Position numbers and translations under genes: made by a program. From Lachnospiraceae bacterium (GTDB lineage Bacteria; Bacillota; Clostridia; Lachnospirales; Lachnospiraceae): DNA of 37,819 nucleotides. This document shows positions 18,153-28,640 of this stretch, in pieces. Location: contig BLLT01000014.1 of NCBI GenBank assembly GCA_011958945.1, positions 1-37,819 of the forward strand, written 5' to 3'. Numbering within the stretch: position 1 is the first letter of the stretch; each line of letters starts with the position of its first letter. The notes beneath the pieces are model-generated. The model saw only the letters and a program-made list of their open reading frames with translations, had not been told where the DNA came from and ran no database searches.

Positions 18153-18861
18153 GGACTTACACAAAACATTCGAAAATAACCATGTATTGCGCGGGGTGAA
18201 CTATCATGTGCACCAGGGGGAAAAAATCGTAGTTATCGGGCCTTCCGGTTCGGGAAAAAGTACTTTTTTGCGGTGCCTGAATCTTTTGGAAACACCCACC
18301 AGCGGCGAGATATGGTTTGATGGGATTAACATTACCGATCCGAAGACGGATATTGATAAAGTACGGGAACATATGGGAATGGTGTTCCAGAATTTTAACC
18401 TGTTCAACAATTTGACAATCATGCAGAATATTACATTGGCGCCGGTGAAACTGAAAGTAATGGGAAAAGAAGAAGCCGGAGAAAATGCTCTGAAGCTGTT
18501 AGAGCGGGTGGGGTTAAAGGAAAAAGCGGACGCTTACCCCAGTCAGTTGTCCGGCGGACAAAAGCAAAGGGTGGCAATAGTACGTTCCCTTGCTATGAGT
18601 CCCCGTGTAATGCTGTTTGACGAGCCCACCTCCGCGTTGGATCCGGAGATGGTAGGCGAGGTTCTGGACGTTATGAAGGGGTTGGCAGACACTGGTATGA
18701 CGATGGTAGTAGTTACCCACGAGATGGGCTTTGCCAGGGAAGTGGGAACAAAGGTGCTATTTATGGACGAGGGAATCATCATGGAAGAGAATACCCCCCA
18801 GGAATTTTTTAGTAACCCGAAAAGCCAGCGGCTTCAGGATTTCCTGTCCAAAGTATTATAA
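18139..18861 (+). CDS. Amino-acid ABC transporter ATP-binding protein (GlnQ-type)
   Basis: Walker [10 protein letters not shown], signature [11 protein letters not shown], Walker [17 protein letters not shown] start overlapping the permease end. Confidence 0.94.
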   Translation: MIIVKDLHKTFENNHVLRGVNYHVHQGEKIVVIGPSGSGKSTFLRCLNLLETPTSGEIWFDGINITDPKTDIDKVREHMGMVFQNFNLFNNLTIMQNITLAPVKLKVMGKEEAGENALKLLERVGLKEKADAYPSQLSGGQKQRVAIVRSLAMSPRVMLFDEPTSALDPEMVGEVLDVMKGLADTGMTMVVVTHEMGFAREVGTKVLFMDEGIIMEENTPQEFFSNPKSQRLQDFLSKVL

Positions 18862-20603
18862 CTCTTGACAAAGGGCAGGAGAAGATAAAGCGGGAGCGCA
18901 TAGGCCAGGGAATAGGCATAGCGGAATTCCGAGGCAACAGGGGTTGCCGCCAATAAAGTCAAAATAAGGCCCAGACCAGGCAGGAACAGGATAAGGCATG
19001 AATATTGCTTTTTGGCGGAGACAATGGCGATACAGCAGATAAGTGCCCAGAACATGGCGCCCATACTGAAAAGAAGTCCGTAAAGCGGGAGCATATCGCC
19101 CAGCTTTTGCAGGATTTCTTTTGCTTTTACTATCAGCGGCCCGCCGATGAGGGGACGGCTGAAAACACCGGTTTCATTGGCGATGATGCCGTCAATATCC
19201 CCCACGGTATAGTATACATCGGGATACCAGAAACCGATTGTCTGGTCGATATATGCCCTCAAATAGGTGGCGGGGTATTTGATCCCCAGGGAAAGCCAGA
19301 GCATAAAGTATTCGCCTTTGTGCTCAGTCAAATAAGCGGGGTCGCCTGCCCTTACAAGTTCTTTCATGTTGTCGGCAAAGCCAGGGTCATACAATTTCTT
19401 AATATAAGTAGTATCAATCACCTTATGGACACTTTCCCACTGCGCCGGTGTCAGTTCCTTATCTTCGCAAAGGACTCGGCTTGTCTGCTGAAGCGGGATG
19501 CAGATGGATTCCACAAAGTCCGGCTGAGTTACATGATATGCGTTCATCACAGGAACCTTTATGAGTAAAACGGCAGCGAGAATGGCAGCATGCAGGGGAA
19601 GCATTATTTTTAAACTATGCCGAAAGGCGAATAGCAGGAACGGCAGGGAAAATAAGAATGCATACCATCCATTGGAACGGAACAGGCAGACCATAAGGCC
19701 GGCCAAGCCATAAATAACGTAAGAAACTTTATCCTGAAAGAAATAAATACGGGCCAGGGCTGTGGAAAAGAGCAGGAAAGCCCCGGAAAACAGAACATCC
19801 TTCCATATGGTGACCACAAAGACACCATGGTAGGGGAGCAGTGCGTAAAAGGCGATGATAAGGCAGCAGAGGATCTTGTTTATATGCAATTTCTGCAAGG
19901 TTGCGATGAGCCATGCAACGCAGCCGGCCATAAACAGCATCTGAAATACGGTAAAAAAAGCCAAGGATGCGTTAGGGCTGCCGGTAAGGGAATATCCGAT
20001 GGAATAAAACGCCTTTATCACCATGGTATGTGCCCAGGGGTGGTGATTGCTGTAAGGCACCATATGTAACACCTGCTCCAGCTGATTGATACTGTCCGGT
20101 GTCATGATAGCAGGATATTCATACAGAAAATATGGAAGCCAGCCAAACATACAGGCCAAAAAGGAAAAAAGAGGAAGATGCTTGACTTGTTTCCCGCTTT
20201 CTGTCAAAGTATAAGGAACTGCAAAGAAAAGCAGCAGGGAAAGGGCGGCGGTAATAAGGAAAAAAGCACCAATTCCGCTGGCAGCAATAATTATCAGCTG
20301 GAATAGCCGGTTGGTGAGCCCTTCTGTCAGGGAAGGGGACTCTGCCAGAAGAAAGAGCAGGGTAAAAAACAATCCGCATATGCGGGCAACTGCCAAGACA
20401 TGCTTCGTAAAAACCTCCGGTTTTTCTGCCTTTAGTTTAAATATGTAACGGAAGGACAGAAAAAAAGCACCGAATAATATAGGGGCCAGAAAACTTTTAG
20501 TAGTGATATGGCATGCACGGCATACGGCCCAAAGGGCGAAAAAACTTTCTATAAAAAGCTTGTAAGGAGCAAAAGATTTGTTATAATATAATTTTTTAAA
20601 CAT
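18834..20603 (-). CDS. Polytopic membrane protein (DUF6020-like, GT-C type)
   Basis: 589 aa, many TM segments; [32 protein letters not shown] motif. Confidence 0.7.
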   Translation of the reverse strand: MFKKLYYNKSFAPYKLFIESFFALWAVCRACHITTKSFLAPILFGAFFLSFRYIFKLKAEKPEVFTKHVLAVARICGLFFTLLFLLAESPSLTEGLTNRLFQLIIIAASGIGAFFLITAALSLLLFFAVPYTLTESGKQVKHLPLFSFLACMFGWLPYFLYEYPAIMTPDSINQLEQVLHMVPYSNHHPWAHTMVIKAFYSIGYSLTGSPNASLAFFTVFQMLFMAGCVAWLIATLQKLHINKILCCLIIAFYALLPYHGVFVVTIWKDVLFSGAFLLFSTALARIYFFQDKVSYVIYGLAGLMVCLFRSNGWYAFLFSLPFLLFAFRHSLKIMLPLHAAILAAVLLIKVPVMNAYHVTQPDFVESICIPLQQTSRVLCEDKELTPAQWESVHKVIDTTYIKKLYDPGFADNMKELVRAGDPAYLTEHKGEYFMLWLSLGIKYPATYLRAYIDQTIGFWYPDVYYTVGDIDGIIANETGVFSRPLIGGPLIVKAKEILQKLGDMLPLYGLLFSMGAMFWALICCIAIVSAKKQYSCLILFLPGLGLILTLLAATPVASEFRYAYSLAYALPLYLLLPFVKSYNTLDRKS

Positions 20604-20713
20604 AAATCCCCCTGCTAATATATAAATAGGATGTATTAGTCATAGTTTATATGGTATAATGGATTGCGTCAATGGGCAATTTTACCAGCCAGGTTTTTTC
20701 TGCAAAAGAAGAG

Positions 20714-20867
20714 GGAACAGGAAAAGGTGCTGGAAGGGCATGTGCGGAACTGGAAAACAGCACTTGCCCGTACAGCGCCTAAGAAAATTTACGGACGCGT
20801 AAGCGGCCGGGAATTTTCTGCAAATGGAACAGGAAAAGGTGCTGGAAGGGCATGTGCGGAACTGGAA
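20714..20867. repeat. 42-bp perfect direct repeat (20714-20755 and 20826-20867)
   Basis: GGAACAGGAAAAGGTGCTGGAAGGGCATGTGCGGAACTGGAA occurs twice; upstream TTTTCTGCAAA is also shared with a 6-bp indel. Confidence 0.95.
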
Positions 20868-20877
20868 TAGGAGCAAA

Positions 20878-20958
20878 GATTGAAAATTGAAGATTTTCAA
20901 TCTCATGTTTGTGTCTGCGCAGCATCCACAAACTAAATAAGCGCAAAAAGCTGCGCAG
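20878..20958 (+). ncRNA. Interleaved inverted-repeat (pseudoknot-type) element, copy 3, with upstream hairpin
   Basis: GATTGAAAA 20878-20886/TTTTCAATC 20894-20902; GTTTGTG 20907-20913/CACAAAC 20927-20933; CTGCGCAGC 20915-20923/GCTGCGCAG 20950-20958; ATG at 20961/20973. Confidence 0.75.
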
Positions 20959-20972
20959 AAATGGGGTTAAAT

Positions 20973-22001
20973 ATGATAACAATAAGTTTATGCATGATTG
21001 TAAAAAATGAAGAGAAAAATTTAAAACGCTGTTTATCCTGTGTTGCGGATTTAATGGACGAGATTATCATAGTGGATACGGGCTCCGTGGATAAAACAAA
21101 GGAGATTGCATCGGGATACACGGATAAGGTGTATGATTTCAAATGGACAGGTGACTTCGCGGCCGCACGTAACTTCGCTTTTTCAAAGGCGACCGGGGAT
21201 TATATTTATTCGGCAGATGCGGACGAAATCCTGGATGAAACAAACAGGGAGAGATTCCGCATTTTAAAAGAAAACATGTACCCTGAAATAGAGATTGTTC
21301 AGATGTATTATACCAATCAGTTGAAATTCCGTACCATATATAATTATGATAAAGAATACCGTCCAAAGCTGTTTAAGCGGGTAAGGAACTTTACATGGAT
21401 TGACCCCGTGCATGAGACGGTGAGGACTAAACCAGTAGTCTTCGACAGCGATGTAGAGATTATCCATGAACAGGAAACCAACCATGCAAAAAGGGATTTG
21501 GAAGCGCTCTGCCAGGCCGGAAGGGAAGGCAGGCTCTCAGAGAGACTATTTGAGATGTACGCCAGAGAATTGTACTTTGCGGGGGATAGGGAAGACTTTG
21601 AAAATGGGGTTGAATTTTTTGAGGCGGCATGCAAAGACGATGACAGTGACAGCGATAAACTGAAGATAGCCCTTGCTATTATGGTAAAGGCGGCGCGGGT
21701 GCTAAGTGACGAAAGAAAATTCTTTAAGTATACCGTAAAAGCCATTGCCTTTGAGTGCGTTTCGGAAATCTGCCTGGAACTGGGAAATTATTACATGGAG
21801 CAGGAAGACTATGAAGAGGCGGCCTTGTGGTATTACAATGCGGCTTATGAAACCGAAAGCATAATCGATGCCCGCAGCAGGGGCGATATCCCCCTGAATA
21901 AAATGGCGGAATGCTGCAGAAAGCTGGGGCATGAGGAGAAAGCAGAATACTACGAAAAGAGTGCAAAAGACTGGCACATACAAAGTGAAAGGGAACAATA
22001 A
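20973..22001 (+). CDS. Glycosyltransferase family 2 with C-terminal TPR-like region
   Basis: ISLCMIVKNEEKNLKRCLSCVADLMDEIIIVDTGSVDKTKEIA…DYIYSADADE. ORF-track start 20961; 20973 also possible. Confidence 0.88.
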   Translation: MITISLCMIVKNEEKNLKRCLSCVADLMDEIIIVDTGSVDKTKEIASGYTDKVYDFKWTGDFAAARNFAFSKATGDYIYSADADEILDETNRERFRILKENMYPEIEIVQMYYTNQLKFRTIYNYDKEYRPKLFKRVRNFTWIDPVHETVRTKPVVFDSDVEIIHEQETNHAKRDLEALCQAGREGRLSERLFEMYARELYFAGDREDFENGVEFFEAACKDDDSDSDKLKIALAIMVKAARVLSDERKFFKYTVKAIAFECVSEICLELGNYYMEQEDYEEAALWYYNAAYETESIIDARSRGDIPLNKMAECCRKLGHEEKAEYYEKSAKDWHIQSEREQ

Positions 22002-22106
22002 AGGGGGCTTGCGGAACTAAAAACAGCAAGGCCCCAGAGAGCGCAAGAAGAAAGGGCACTGGTAGGACCTTTCGGAACTAAATAAAAAGGAGAATAACAA
22101 CCACAA

Positions 22107-23165
22107 ATGAACTGGGAAGAGAATGTCCGTAAAGTGACCCCGTATGTACCGGGCGAACAGCCGGATGATATAAACGTAATCAAATTAAACACCAATGAAT
22201 GCCCTTACCCTCCGGCTCCTGGCATAAAAGAAAAAGCGGAAAGCTTTGAGTATGGCAGGCTGCGCCTGTACCCTGATACCGAGGCGGGAAAGCTGGCGGA
22301 TGCCCTTTGCGAATACTATAGTATCGGGCCGGAGCAGCTTTTTATAGGAGTAGGGAGCGATGACGTTCTGGCAATGGCGTTTTTAACATTTTTCAATTCG
22401 GGGAAGCCGGTTTTTTTCCCGGATATTACCTATTCTTTTTATGATGTGTGGGCAGAACTTTACCGCATTCCATACGAGTGCAAGAGTTTGGATGAGAAGT
22501 TTCATATAAAAAAGGAAGATTACAAAAAGGAAAATGGGGGAATTATTATCCCCAACCCTAACGCGCCTACCGGGCTGGCGGAGCCGCTTAAGGCGCTGGA
22601 GGACATTATAGCTTCCAATCCGGGCAGTGTGGTCATTATTGATGAGGCTTATGTGGACTTTGGGGGGGAAAGCTGCCTGCCGCTTATTGATAAATATGAT
22701 AATCTTTTGGTAGTACAGACTTTTTCCAAGTCCAGGGCACTGGCAGGACTGCGAATCGGGTTTGCCATGGGGAATCCCCGTCTGATAGGTTATCTGAAGG
22801 ATGCAAAATTTTCCTTCAATTCTTATACTATGAATATGCTTTCGGTGGAATTGGGGGCGGAAGCGGTAAGGAACGCAGATTATTTTAAAGATACTGTCAA
22901 TAAAATAATAGCTACAAGGGAGAGGATAAAAGGGGAATTGCTGGAATTAGGTTTTACGTTTCCTGATTCTAAGGCCAATTTTATTTTTGCATCCCATGAG
23001 AAAATACCGGCGAAAATCATCTTTCAGGAATTGCGCAAAAGAGGGATTTATGTCCGGTACTGGGAGAAGCCGAGAATTGATAATGCTTTGAGGATAACCA
23101 TAGGCACGGATGAACAGATGGATGTGCTGATAAAAAATTTAAAGGAAATAATAGAAAAGGAGTAA
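22107..23165 (+). CDS. hisC: Histidinol-phosphate aminotransferase (class I/II PLP aminotransferase)
   Basis: IKLNTNECPYPPAPG, NPNAPTG, VIIDEAYVDFGGES, TFSKSRALAGLRIGF. Confidence 0.9.
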   Translation: MNWEENVRKVTPYVPGEQPDDINVIKLNTNECPYPPAPGIKEKAESFEYGRLRLYPDTEAGKLADALCEYYSIGPEQLFIGVGSDDVLAMAFLTFFNSGKPVFFPDITYSFYDVWAELYRIPYECKSLDEKFHIKKEDYKKENGGIIIPNPNAPTGLAEPLKALEDIIASNPGSVVIIDEAYVDFGGESCLPLIDKYDNLLVVQTFSKSRALAGLRIGFAMGNPRLIGYLKDAKFSFNSYTMNMLSVELGAEAVRNADYFKDTVNKIIATRERIKGELLELGFTFPDSKANFIFASHEKIPAKIIFQELRKRGIYVRYWEKPRIDNALRITIGTDEQMDVLIKNLKEIIEKE

Positions 23166-23174
23166 GGGTTGAAA

Positions 23175-24020
23175 ATGATAAAAAATGTTTTAAAAGGGAT
23201 TGTAATCGGGTTGGCCAATGTAATTCCGGGGGTCAGCGGGGGAACTATGATGGTGTCCATGGGGATTTATGATAAATTGATCCATTGTATCACCCATTTG
23301 TTTTCGGAATTTAAGAAGAGCCTGCGGTTTCTGGTTCCTATTTTTATCGGTATCGGAATTGCTGCGGTGGTGGTGCCCTTTGGTATCGAATTTCTATTTG
23401 CCAATTATCCGTTCCAGACGAACCTGCTGTTTATAGGCTTGATTATTGGCGGCCTTCCGGCTGTTTGGAAAAAGGTGAAAGGCAGTTCCGTGAGGGTTGG
23501 GCATATCATCGCCTGCATTCTGTTCTTTGCCCTTGTGGCCGGGCTGGCTCTGGTAGGGGAAACGGAAGGGAATGCGGCGGATTTGTCCTTTAGTTTGATT
23601 TCAGTAATTAAACTGTTCGGCGTGGGTATTGTGGCGTCCGCAACGATGGTAATTCCTGGTGTCAGCGGCTCCATGATGCTTCTGCTGATGGGCTATTATC
23701 ATCCGATTTTGGAAACAATTACGAATTTTATTAAGGCAGCGCTGGCTTTCGATATGAACGGGATTCTTGCGGGCATGGGAGTGTTGATTCCCTTCGGTAT
23801 CGGTGTGGTTGTGGGTATCTTTGCAATTGCTAAATTGATCGAAATTATTTTTGTGAAATTTCCCCTTTATGCTTACTGGGCGATTATCGGCCTGATTATT
23901 TCTTCGCCGGTGGCAATCCTTGTAGTCGGTGGGATTGGAACGGTGACGGTGTTTTCTGTAATTACAGGGGTGGCAGCATTGGGAATAGGGTTCGTCATCG
24001 CGCTGAAGCTGGGGGATTAA
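23175..24020 (+). CDS. DUF368 domain membrane protein
   Basis: LANVIPGVSGGTMMVSMGIYDKLI and MVIPGVSGSMMLLLMGYY are the family signature repeats. Confidence 0.88.
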   Translation: MIKNVLKGIVIGLANVIPGVSGGTMMVSMGIYDKLIHCITHLFSEFKKSLRFLVPIFIGIGIAAVVVPFGIEFLFANYPFQTNLLFIGLIIGGLPAVWKKVKGSSVRVGHIIACILFFALVAGLALVGETEGNAADLSFSLISVIKLFGVGIVASATMVIPGVSGSMMLLLMGYYHPILETITNFIKAALAFDMNGILAGMGVLIPFGIGVVVGIFAIAKLIEIIFVKFPLYAYWAIIGLIISSPVAILVVGGIGTVTVFSVITGVAALGIGFVIALKLGD

Positions 24021-24093
24021 GAAATATTATAGGAATCCATGGATGCTGCCTGGCGGCATTTCAAATCTTTTTGGCCAGAAAGGAGCATAATGA

Positions 24094-25047
24094 ATGGAAG
24101 CATATACAGGTTTTGCTGATGTGTATGATATCTTTATGGATAATGTGCCTTATGAAGAATGGGCGGAATATATTGATAGACTATTGAATAGGTACGGAGT
24201 ATCCAAGGATGGGGGTTCGGCTTTTCCGGAAGAAAAAATGTCAGGCGAAGGAATGCCGGCATCAAGAGGGGGAATTCCAGGAGGGGAGAAGCCGGTGCCG
24301 GAGCGGGAAGAATTACCGGAAGAAGAGCGGGTGCACCGGGAAGCTTTGGCTGCAGAGCGCAATGTGGTGGTGGATTTGGGCTGCGGAACGGGAACGCTGA
24401 CGGAGCTTTTGGCGGATAAGGGCTACGATATGATTGGGATTGACAATTCCCAGGAAATGCTGAATATTGCCCAGAGGAAAAAGGAAAGTTCGGGGAAGGA
24501 AATCCTGTATCTGATGCAGGATATGAGGGAACTGGAACTGTATGGGTGCGTAGGAGCCGTGGTGAGCGTGTGCGACTCCCTGAATTATCTTTTGGAGGAA
24601 GAGGATATTCTGGAGACATTCCGACTGGTGAATAATTATTTGTGCCCGGGCGGGCTCTTTATTTTCGATTTCAATACGGTTTATAAATACGAAACGGTTA
24701 TCGGGGATGCCACGATTGCAGAAAACAGGGAAGACTGCAGCTTTATTTGGGAAAATTATTATGATGCCGAGGGGCAGATGAACGAATATGATTTGACTAT
24801 TTTTGCCAGGATAGAGGATGGGAAGGACGGGAAAGAAAAGGGGGAAGAATGCTTCCGGCGCTTTACGGAAACCCATTATCAAAGGGGGTATACCTTGGAG
24901 CAGATGCGGGGGATGACAGAGGAAGCAGGGCTGGAATTTGTCATGGCAGTGGATGGGGATACCCATGGAGAGGTGACGGCAGAAAGCGAACGGGTTTATG
25001 TAGTGGCGCGGGAATGTAAAAAGGGAACAAAAGGCATCTTGCCATGA
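24094..25047 (+). CDS. Class I SAM-dependent methyltransferase
   Basis: VVDLGCGTGTLTELLADKGYDMIGIDNSQEML. Confidence 0.88.
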   Translation: MEAYTGFADVYDIFMDNVPYEEWAEYIDRLLNRYGVSKDGGSAFPEEKMSGEGMPASRGGIPGGEKPVPEREELPEEERVHREALAAERNVVVDLGCGTGTLTELLADKGYDMIGIDNSQEMLNIAQRKKESSGKEILYLMQDMRELELYGCVGAVVSVCDSLNYLLEEEDILETFRLVNNYLCPGGLFIFDFNTVYKYETVIGDATIAENREDCSFIWENYYDAEGQMNEYDLTIFARIEDGKDGKEKGEECFRRFTETHYQRGYTLEQMRGMTEEAGLEFVMAVDGDTHGEVTAESERVYVVARECKKGTKGILP

Positions 25048-25143
25048 TTTTTTTGCTGCCCGTGCCGCTGAAACGGGATGGTGGGGAGCGGACAAAGGGT
25101 GCTTATGCAGATAGCGGTGGACTAAAATCGGAAAAGGAAGGTC

Positions 25144-26028
25144 TTGGAGATGGAAGGAAGAGGAGACTATATAGTAAGGGCTACGGCAGCGGGGGCGCAG
25201 ATACGGGCCTTCGCGGCGACTACCAGAGGGGTGGTGGAGGAGATGAGGCAGATTCACAACACCAGCCCGGTGGTCAGTGCGGCTTTAGGCAGGCTTTTGA
25301 CAGGAGGGGCCATGATAGGGGCTATGATGAAAGGGGAGGAGGACTTGCTCACTCTTCAAGTAATAGGAGACGGCCCCGTAGGTGGGATGACAGTGACTGC
25401 GGATTCCCATGGATATGTAAAGGGATATGCCAATGCCCCCCAGGTGATATTGCCTGCCAGCGCCCAGGGCAAGCTGGATGTGGGAAGGGCCGTAGGGAGC
25501 GGAAGCTTGCGTGTGATAAAGGATATGGGGTTAAAAGAGCCATATGTGGGGCAGACTATGCTCCAGACAGGTGAAATTGCCGAGGATTTGACTTACTATT
25601 TTGCAATTTCGGAACAGGTGCCTTCTTCGGTAGGGCTGGGAGTTCTGATGGAAGGGGATAATACGGTAAAGCAGGCCGGAGGGTTTATCTTACAGTTGAT
25701 GCCCTTTGCGGAGGAAGCTACAGTGGCGCAGCTGGAAGAAAATTTGCAGAAGTTCTCTTCGGTAACCGCGGTCTTGGAAGAGGGGAATTCCCCGGAGCAA
25801 ATGTTGGAAATGCTTTTGGACGGACTTTCTATGCAGATAGCAGATACCATGGAGACAAGGTATCGCTGCGGATGCTCCAAACAGAGGGTGGAAAGGGCGG
25901 TTGCCAGCATAGGAAAGAAAGATATTGAAGAAATGATAGCGGACGGGAAGGATATCGAGGTGGACTGCCATTTCTGCAATAAGAAATATGTGTTTTCTGT
26001 GGAAGAATTGAAACGTCTAATAGTGTGA
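25144..26028 (+). CDS. hslO: Hsp33 redox chaperone
   Basis: DYIVRATAAGAQIRAFAATTRG and C-terminal zinc motif CGCS…CHFC. Confidence 0.94.
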   Translation: MEMEGRGDYIVRATAAGAQIRAFAATTRGVVEEMRQIHNTSPVVSAALGRLLTGGAMIGAMMKGEEDLLTLQVIGDGPVGGMTVTADSHGYVKGYANAPQVILPASAQGKLDVGRAVGSGSLRVIKDMGLKEPYVGQTMLQTGEIAEDLTYYFAISEQVPSSVGLGVLMEGDNTVKQAGGFILQLMPFAEEATVAQLEENLQKFSSVTAVLEEGNSPEQMLEMLLDGLSMQIADTMETRYRCGCSKQRVERAVASIGKKDIEEMIADGKDIEVDCHFCNKKYVFSVEELKRLIV

Positions 26029-26059
26029 GGCAGTATGGAAATGAACATGGAAGAAAGGC

Positions 26060-27994
26060 ATGGATATTGGCATGGAACATGGATTTGTGAAGGCGGCGGC
26101 GGTAACGCCGCAGATAAAAGTAGCGGATACGGTATATAATGCGGAGCAGATTATATTAGGGATAGAAGAAGCGGCAGCTGCTGGGGCGAAGATTATCGTT
26201 TTCCCGGAGCTATGTATCACAGGATATACTTGCGGGGATTTATTTTTGCAGGGGCTGCTGCTTCAAAAGGCGCTGGACGGGCTTTTGATGATAGCGGGGC
26301 GGACACGGGAAATCGAAGCGCTGGTTTTTGTAGGGCTGCCTTTAGTGCGGGAAAATAAATTATATAATGTAGCCGCCATACTGTACCAGGGAGAAATCCG
26401 CGGATTTGTTCCCAAGGCTAATATCCCGGCTTATGCGGAATTTTATGAAAGCAGGCATTTTGAGGAAGGCAACAGGAAGCCGGTGGAGTATGTGCTGAAA
26501 AACGGGGAAGAGGAGCAGGCGGTTCCATTTGGAACGAACCTTTTATTCGAGATAGATGCGGTGAAAGGCTTAAAGGTGGGCTGTGAAATATGCGAAGATA
26601 TCTGGGTGGCCGATTCTCCGGCCAATTCCCATGCAAAAGCAGGGGCCACGGTAATCGTGAACCTTTCGGCATCGGATGAAACGGTGGGGAAGGATGAGTA
26701 TCGGGAGATGCTGGTGAAGGCTTCCAGCGCCAGAAATATTGCAGGCTATGTATATACCAGCGCTGGGGAAGGGGAATCCACCCAGGATTTGGTATTTAGC
26801 GGCCATAATATTATCGCGGAAAACGGAACGGTGCTGGCACAGTCGAAAAGATTTGCGAACCAGACAGTTTATGGAGATATAGACATCAGCAGGATATGCC
26901 ATGAGAGGCGGAGGATGAGCACCTTCCGCCAGGAAGAGGATGGATCATACCGTACGGTGAAGATTACCATGAAAAAAGAAAAAACGGAAATTTCCCGGAA
27001 GTTTAGCTGTCTGCCTTTTGTTCCGGAGGATAAGGAAAAGAGGAACAAACGGTGCGATGAAATTCTTTCCATCCAGTCTTTTGGGCTGAAAAAGCGTTAT
27101 GAGCATACAGGCTGCAAAAAGGCGGTAATAGGGATTTCCGGCGGGCTGGATTCCACATTAGCCCTGCTTGTGACGGCCAGAACCTTCGATATGCTTTCTA
27201 TAGAAAGGCATAATATTGTCTCAGTGACCATGCCTTGCTTTGGCACAACAGACAGGACTTATGATAATGCCTGCAAGCTGGCCAGGGTTTTGGGGACGGA
27301 TTTGCGCGAGATTCCCATTAAAGAGGCAGTGGCTCTTCATTTCGAAGAAATAGGGCATGATATGGATAATCATGATGTGACCTACGAAAACAGCCAGGCC
27401 AGGGAACGGACGCAGATTCTGATGGATGTGGCCAATCAGGAAAATGCATTAGTGATCGGAACCGGGGATATGTCCGAACTGGCTCTTGGATGGGCTACGT
27501 ATAACGGTGACCATATGTCCATGTACGGGGTGAATGCCGGGGTGCCTAAGACATTGGTAAGGCATCTGGTGCAGTATTATGCGGATACCTGTGGCAATGG
27601 AGAACTAAAAGAGGTGCTGCTGGACGTATTGGATACGCCGGTCAGCCCGGAACTGCTGCCGCCTGTGGACGGGGTCATTGCCCAGAAGACGGAAGACTTG
27701 GTGGGGCCTTATGAACTTCATGATTTTTTCCTTTATTATATGCTCCGGTGCGGATTTGAGCCGGATAAGATATATCGTATTGCCTGTATGTCCTTCGTAC
27801 AGCAGTATGAAAAAGAAGTAGTGCTGAAATGGTTAAAAACCTTCTACCGAAGATTTTTTAACCAGCAGTTTAAACGCTCCTGCCTGCCGGATGGGCCAAA
27901 GGTGGGGAGTGTTGCCTTATCGCCCAGGGGAGATTTACGCATGCCGTCGGATGCCTGCGGGCGTATTTGGCTGGAGGGGTTGGAAAATAAATAA
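26060..27994 (+). CDS. nadE: Glutamine-dependent NAD+ synthase
   Basis: N-terminal nitrilase (FPELCITGYTCGDLF), C-terminal GISGGLDSTLALLV synthetase loop, LPDGPKVGSVALSPRGDLRMPSDA. Confidence 0.95.
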   Translation: MDIGMEHGFVKAAAVTPQIKVADTVYNAEQIILGIEEAAAAGAKIIVFPELCITGYTCGDLFLQGLLLQKALDGLLMIAGRTREIEALVFVGLPLVRENKLYNVAAILYQGEIRGFVPKANIPAYAEFYESRHFEEGNRKPVEYVLKNGEEEQAVPFGTNLLFEIDAVKGLKVGCEICEDIWVADSPANSHAKAGATVIVNLSASDETVGKDEYREMLVKASSARNIAGYVYTSAGEGESTQDLVFSGHNIIAENGTVLAQSKRFANQTVYGDIDISRICHERRRMSTFRQEEDGSYRTVKITMKKEKTEISRKFSCLPFVPEDKEKRNKRCDEILSIQSFGLKKRYEHTGCKKAVIGISGGLDSTLALLVTARTFDMLSIERHNIVSVTMPCFGTTDRTYDNACKLARVLGTDLREIPIKEAVALHFEEIGHDMDNHDVTYENSQARERTQILMDVANQENALVIGTGDMSELALGWATYNGDHMSMYGVNAGVPKTLVRHLVQYYADTCGNGELKEVLLDVLDTPVSPELLPPVDGVIAQKTEDLVGPYELHDFFLYYMLRCGFEPDKIYRIACMSFVQQYEKEVVLKWLKTFYRRFFNQQFKRSCLPDGPKVGSVALSPRGDLRMPSDACGRIWLEGLENK

Positions 27995-28000
27995 TTGTAA

Positions 28001-28042
28001 AATCCAGCCCGTTAATATTTGCTTTTGGCAAAGGGCTGGATT
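28001..28042. terminator. Bidirectional terminator between convergent genes
   Basis: AATCCAGCCC 28001-28010 / GGGCTGGATT 28033-28042, perfect 10 bp. Confidence 0.75.
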
Positions 28043-28067
28043 CTTATATGCAGCAGCGACTGCTGCT

Positions 28068-28544
28068 TTACTGCCCGTCGGCAGCAACCGCATTTGCCGC
28101 AGCGGCGGCCTCGGCTTTTTGAAGGGAGGATTTAATCGCATCAAGCAGAACCATGGAAGTATATTTGTTATCGTCCGAATAGGTAATGCCGTCCAGGGAT
28201 TGGTTTTCGCATATCTGCGATGCCAGGTCTTCGAAGGCCGGCTCGATGAGAGGGTACATGGCAGCTACCGCGTCATCCAGGTTGACAATACGGATGCTGT
28301 TTATATTTGCTTCATCTACCGTTACCTCAATATCCACAACGTTATCATTCAGCACGAGAGAAGTCGTATAGACGCCGGGCATATAAGAGTTCGCCGGCTG
28401 TATGGTACTGGAGTCTTTATCCTTATTCTTGGGGAGGAACATAATAATTAAAAGTATAATAAAGAGTATCCCAAGAACGGCAAAGATGCCGGTATATATT
28501 AATTCTTTTAGGTGAAGCACAACAATTTTGGTTTTGGAACTCAT
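28068..28544 (-). CDS. Hypothetical single-TM secreted protein (possible FMN-bind-like fold)
   Basis: N-terminal TM ELIYTGIFAVLGILFIILLIIMF then a conserved-looking extracellular domain. Confidence 0.6.
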   Translation of the reverse strand: MSSKTKIVVLHLKELIYTGIFAVLGILFIILLIIMFLPKNKDKDSSTIQPANSYMPGVYTTSLVLNDNVVDIEVTVDEANINSIRIVNLDDAVAAMYPLIEPAFEDLASQICENQSLDGITYSDDNKYTSMVLLDAIKSSLQKAEAAAAANAVAADGQ

Positions 28545-28640
28545 AGCAATATTCCCGCCTGTTTTCTTTTTACTATCATATTAATGTATGATGGGTTTTA
28601 TGACTATGGGAATACGAGACGGGAAAATTTTAAATTGGTA

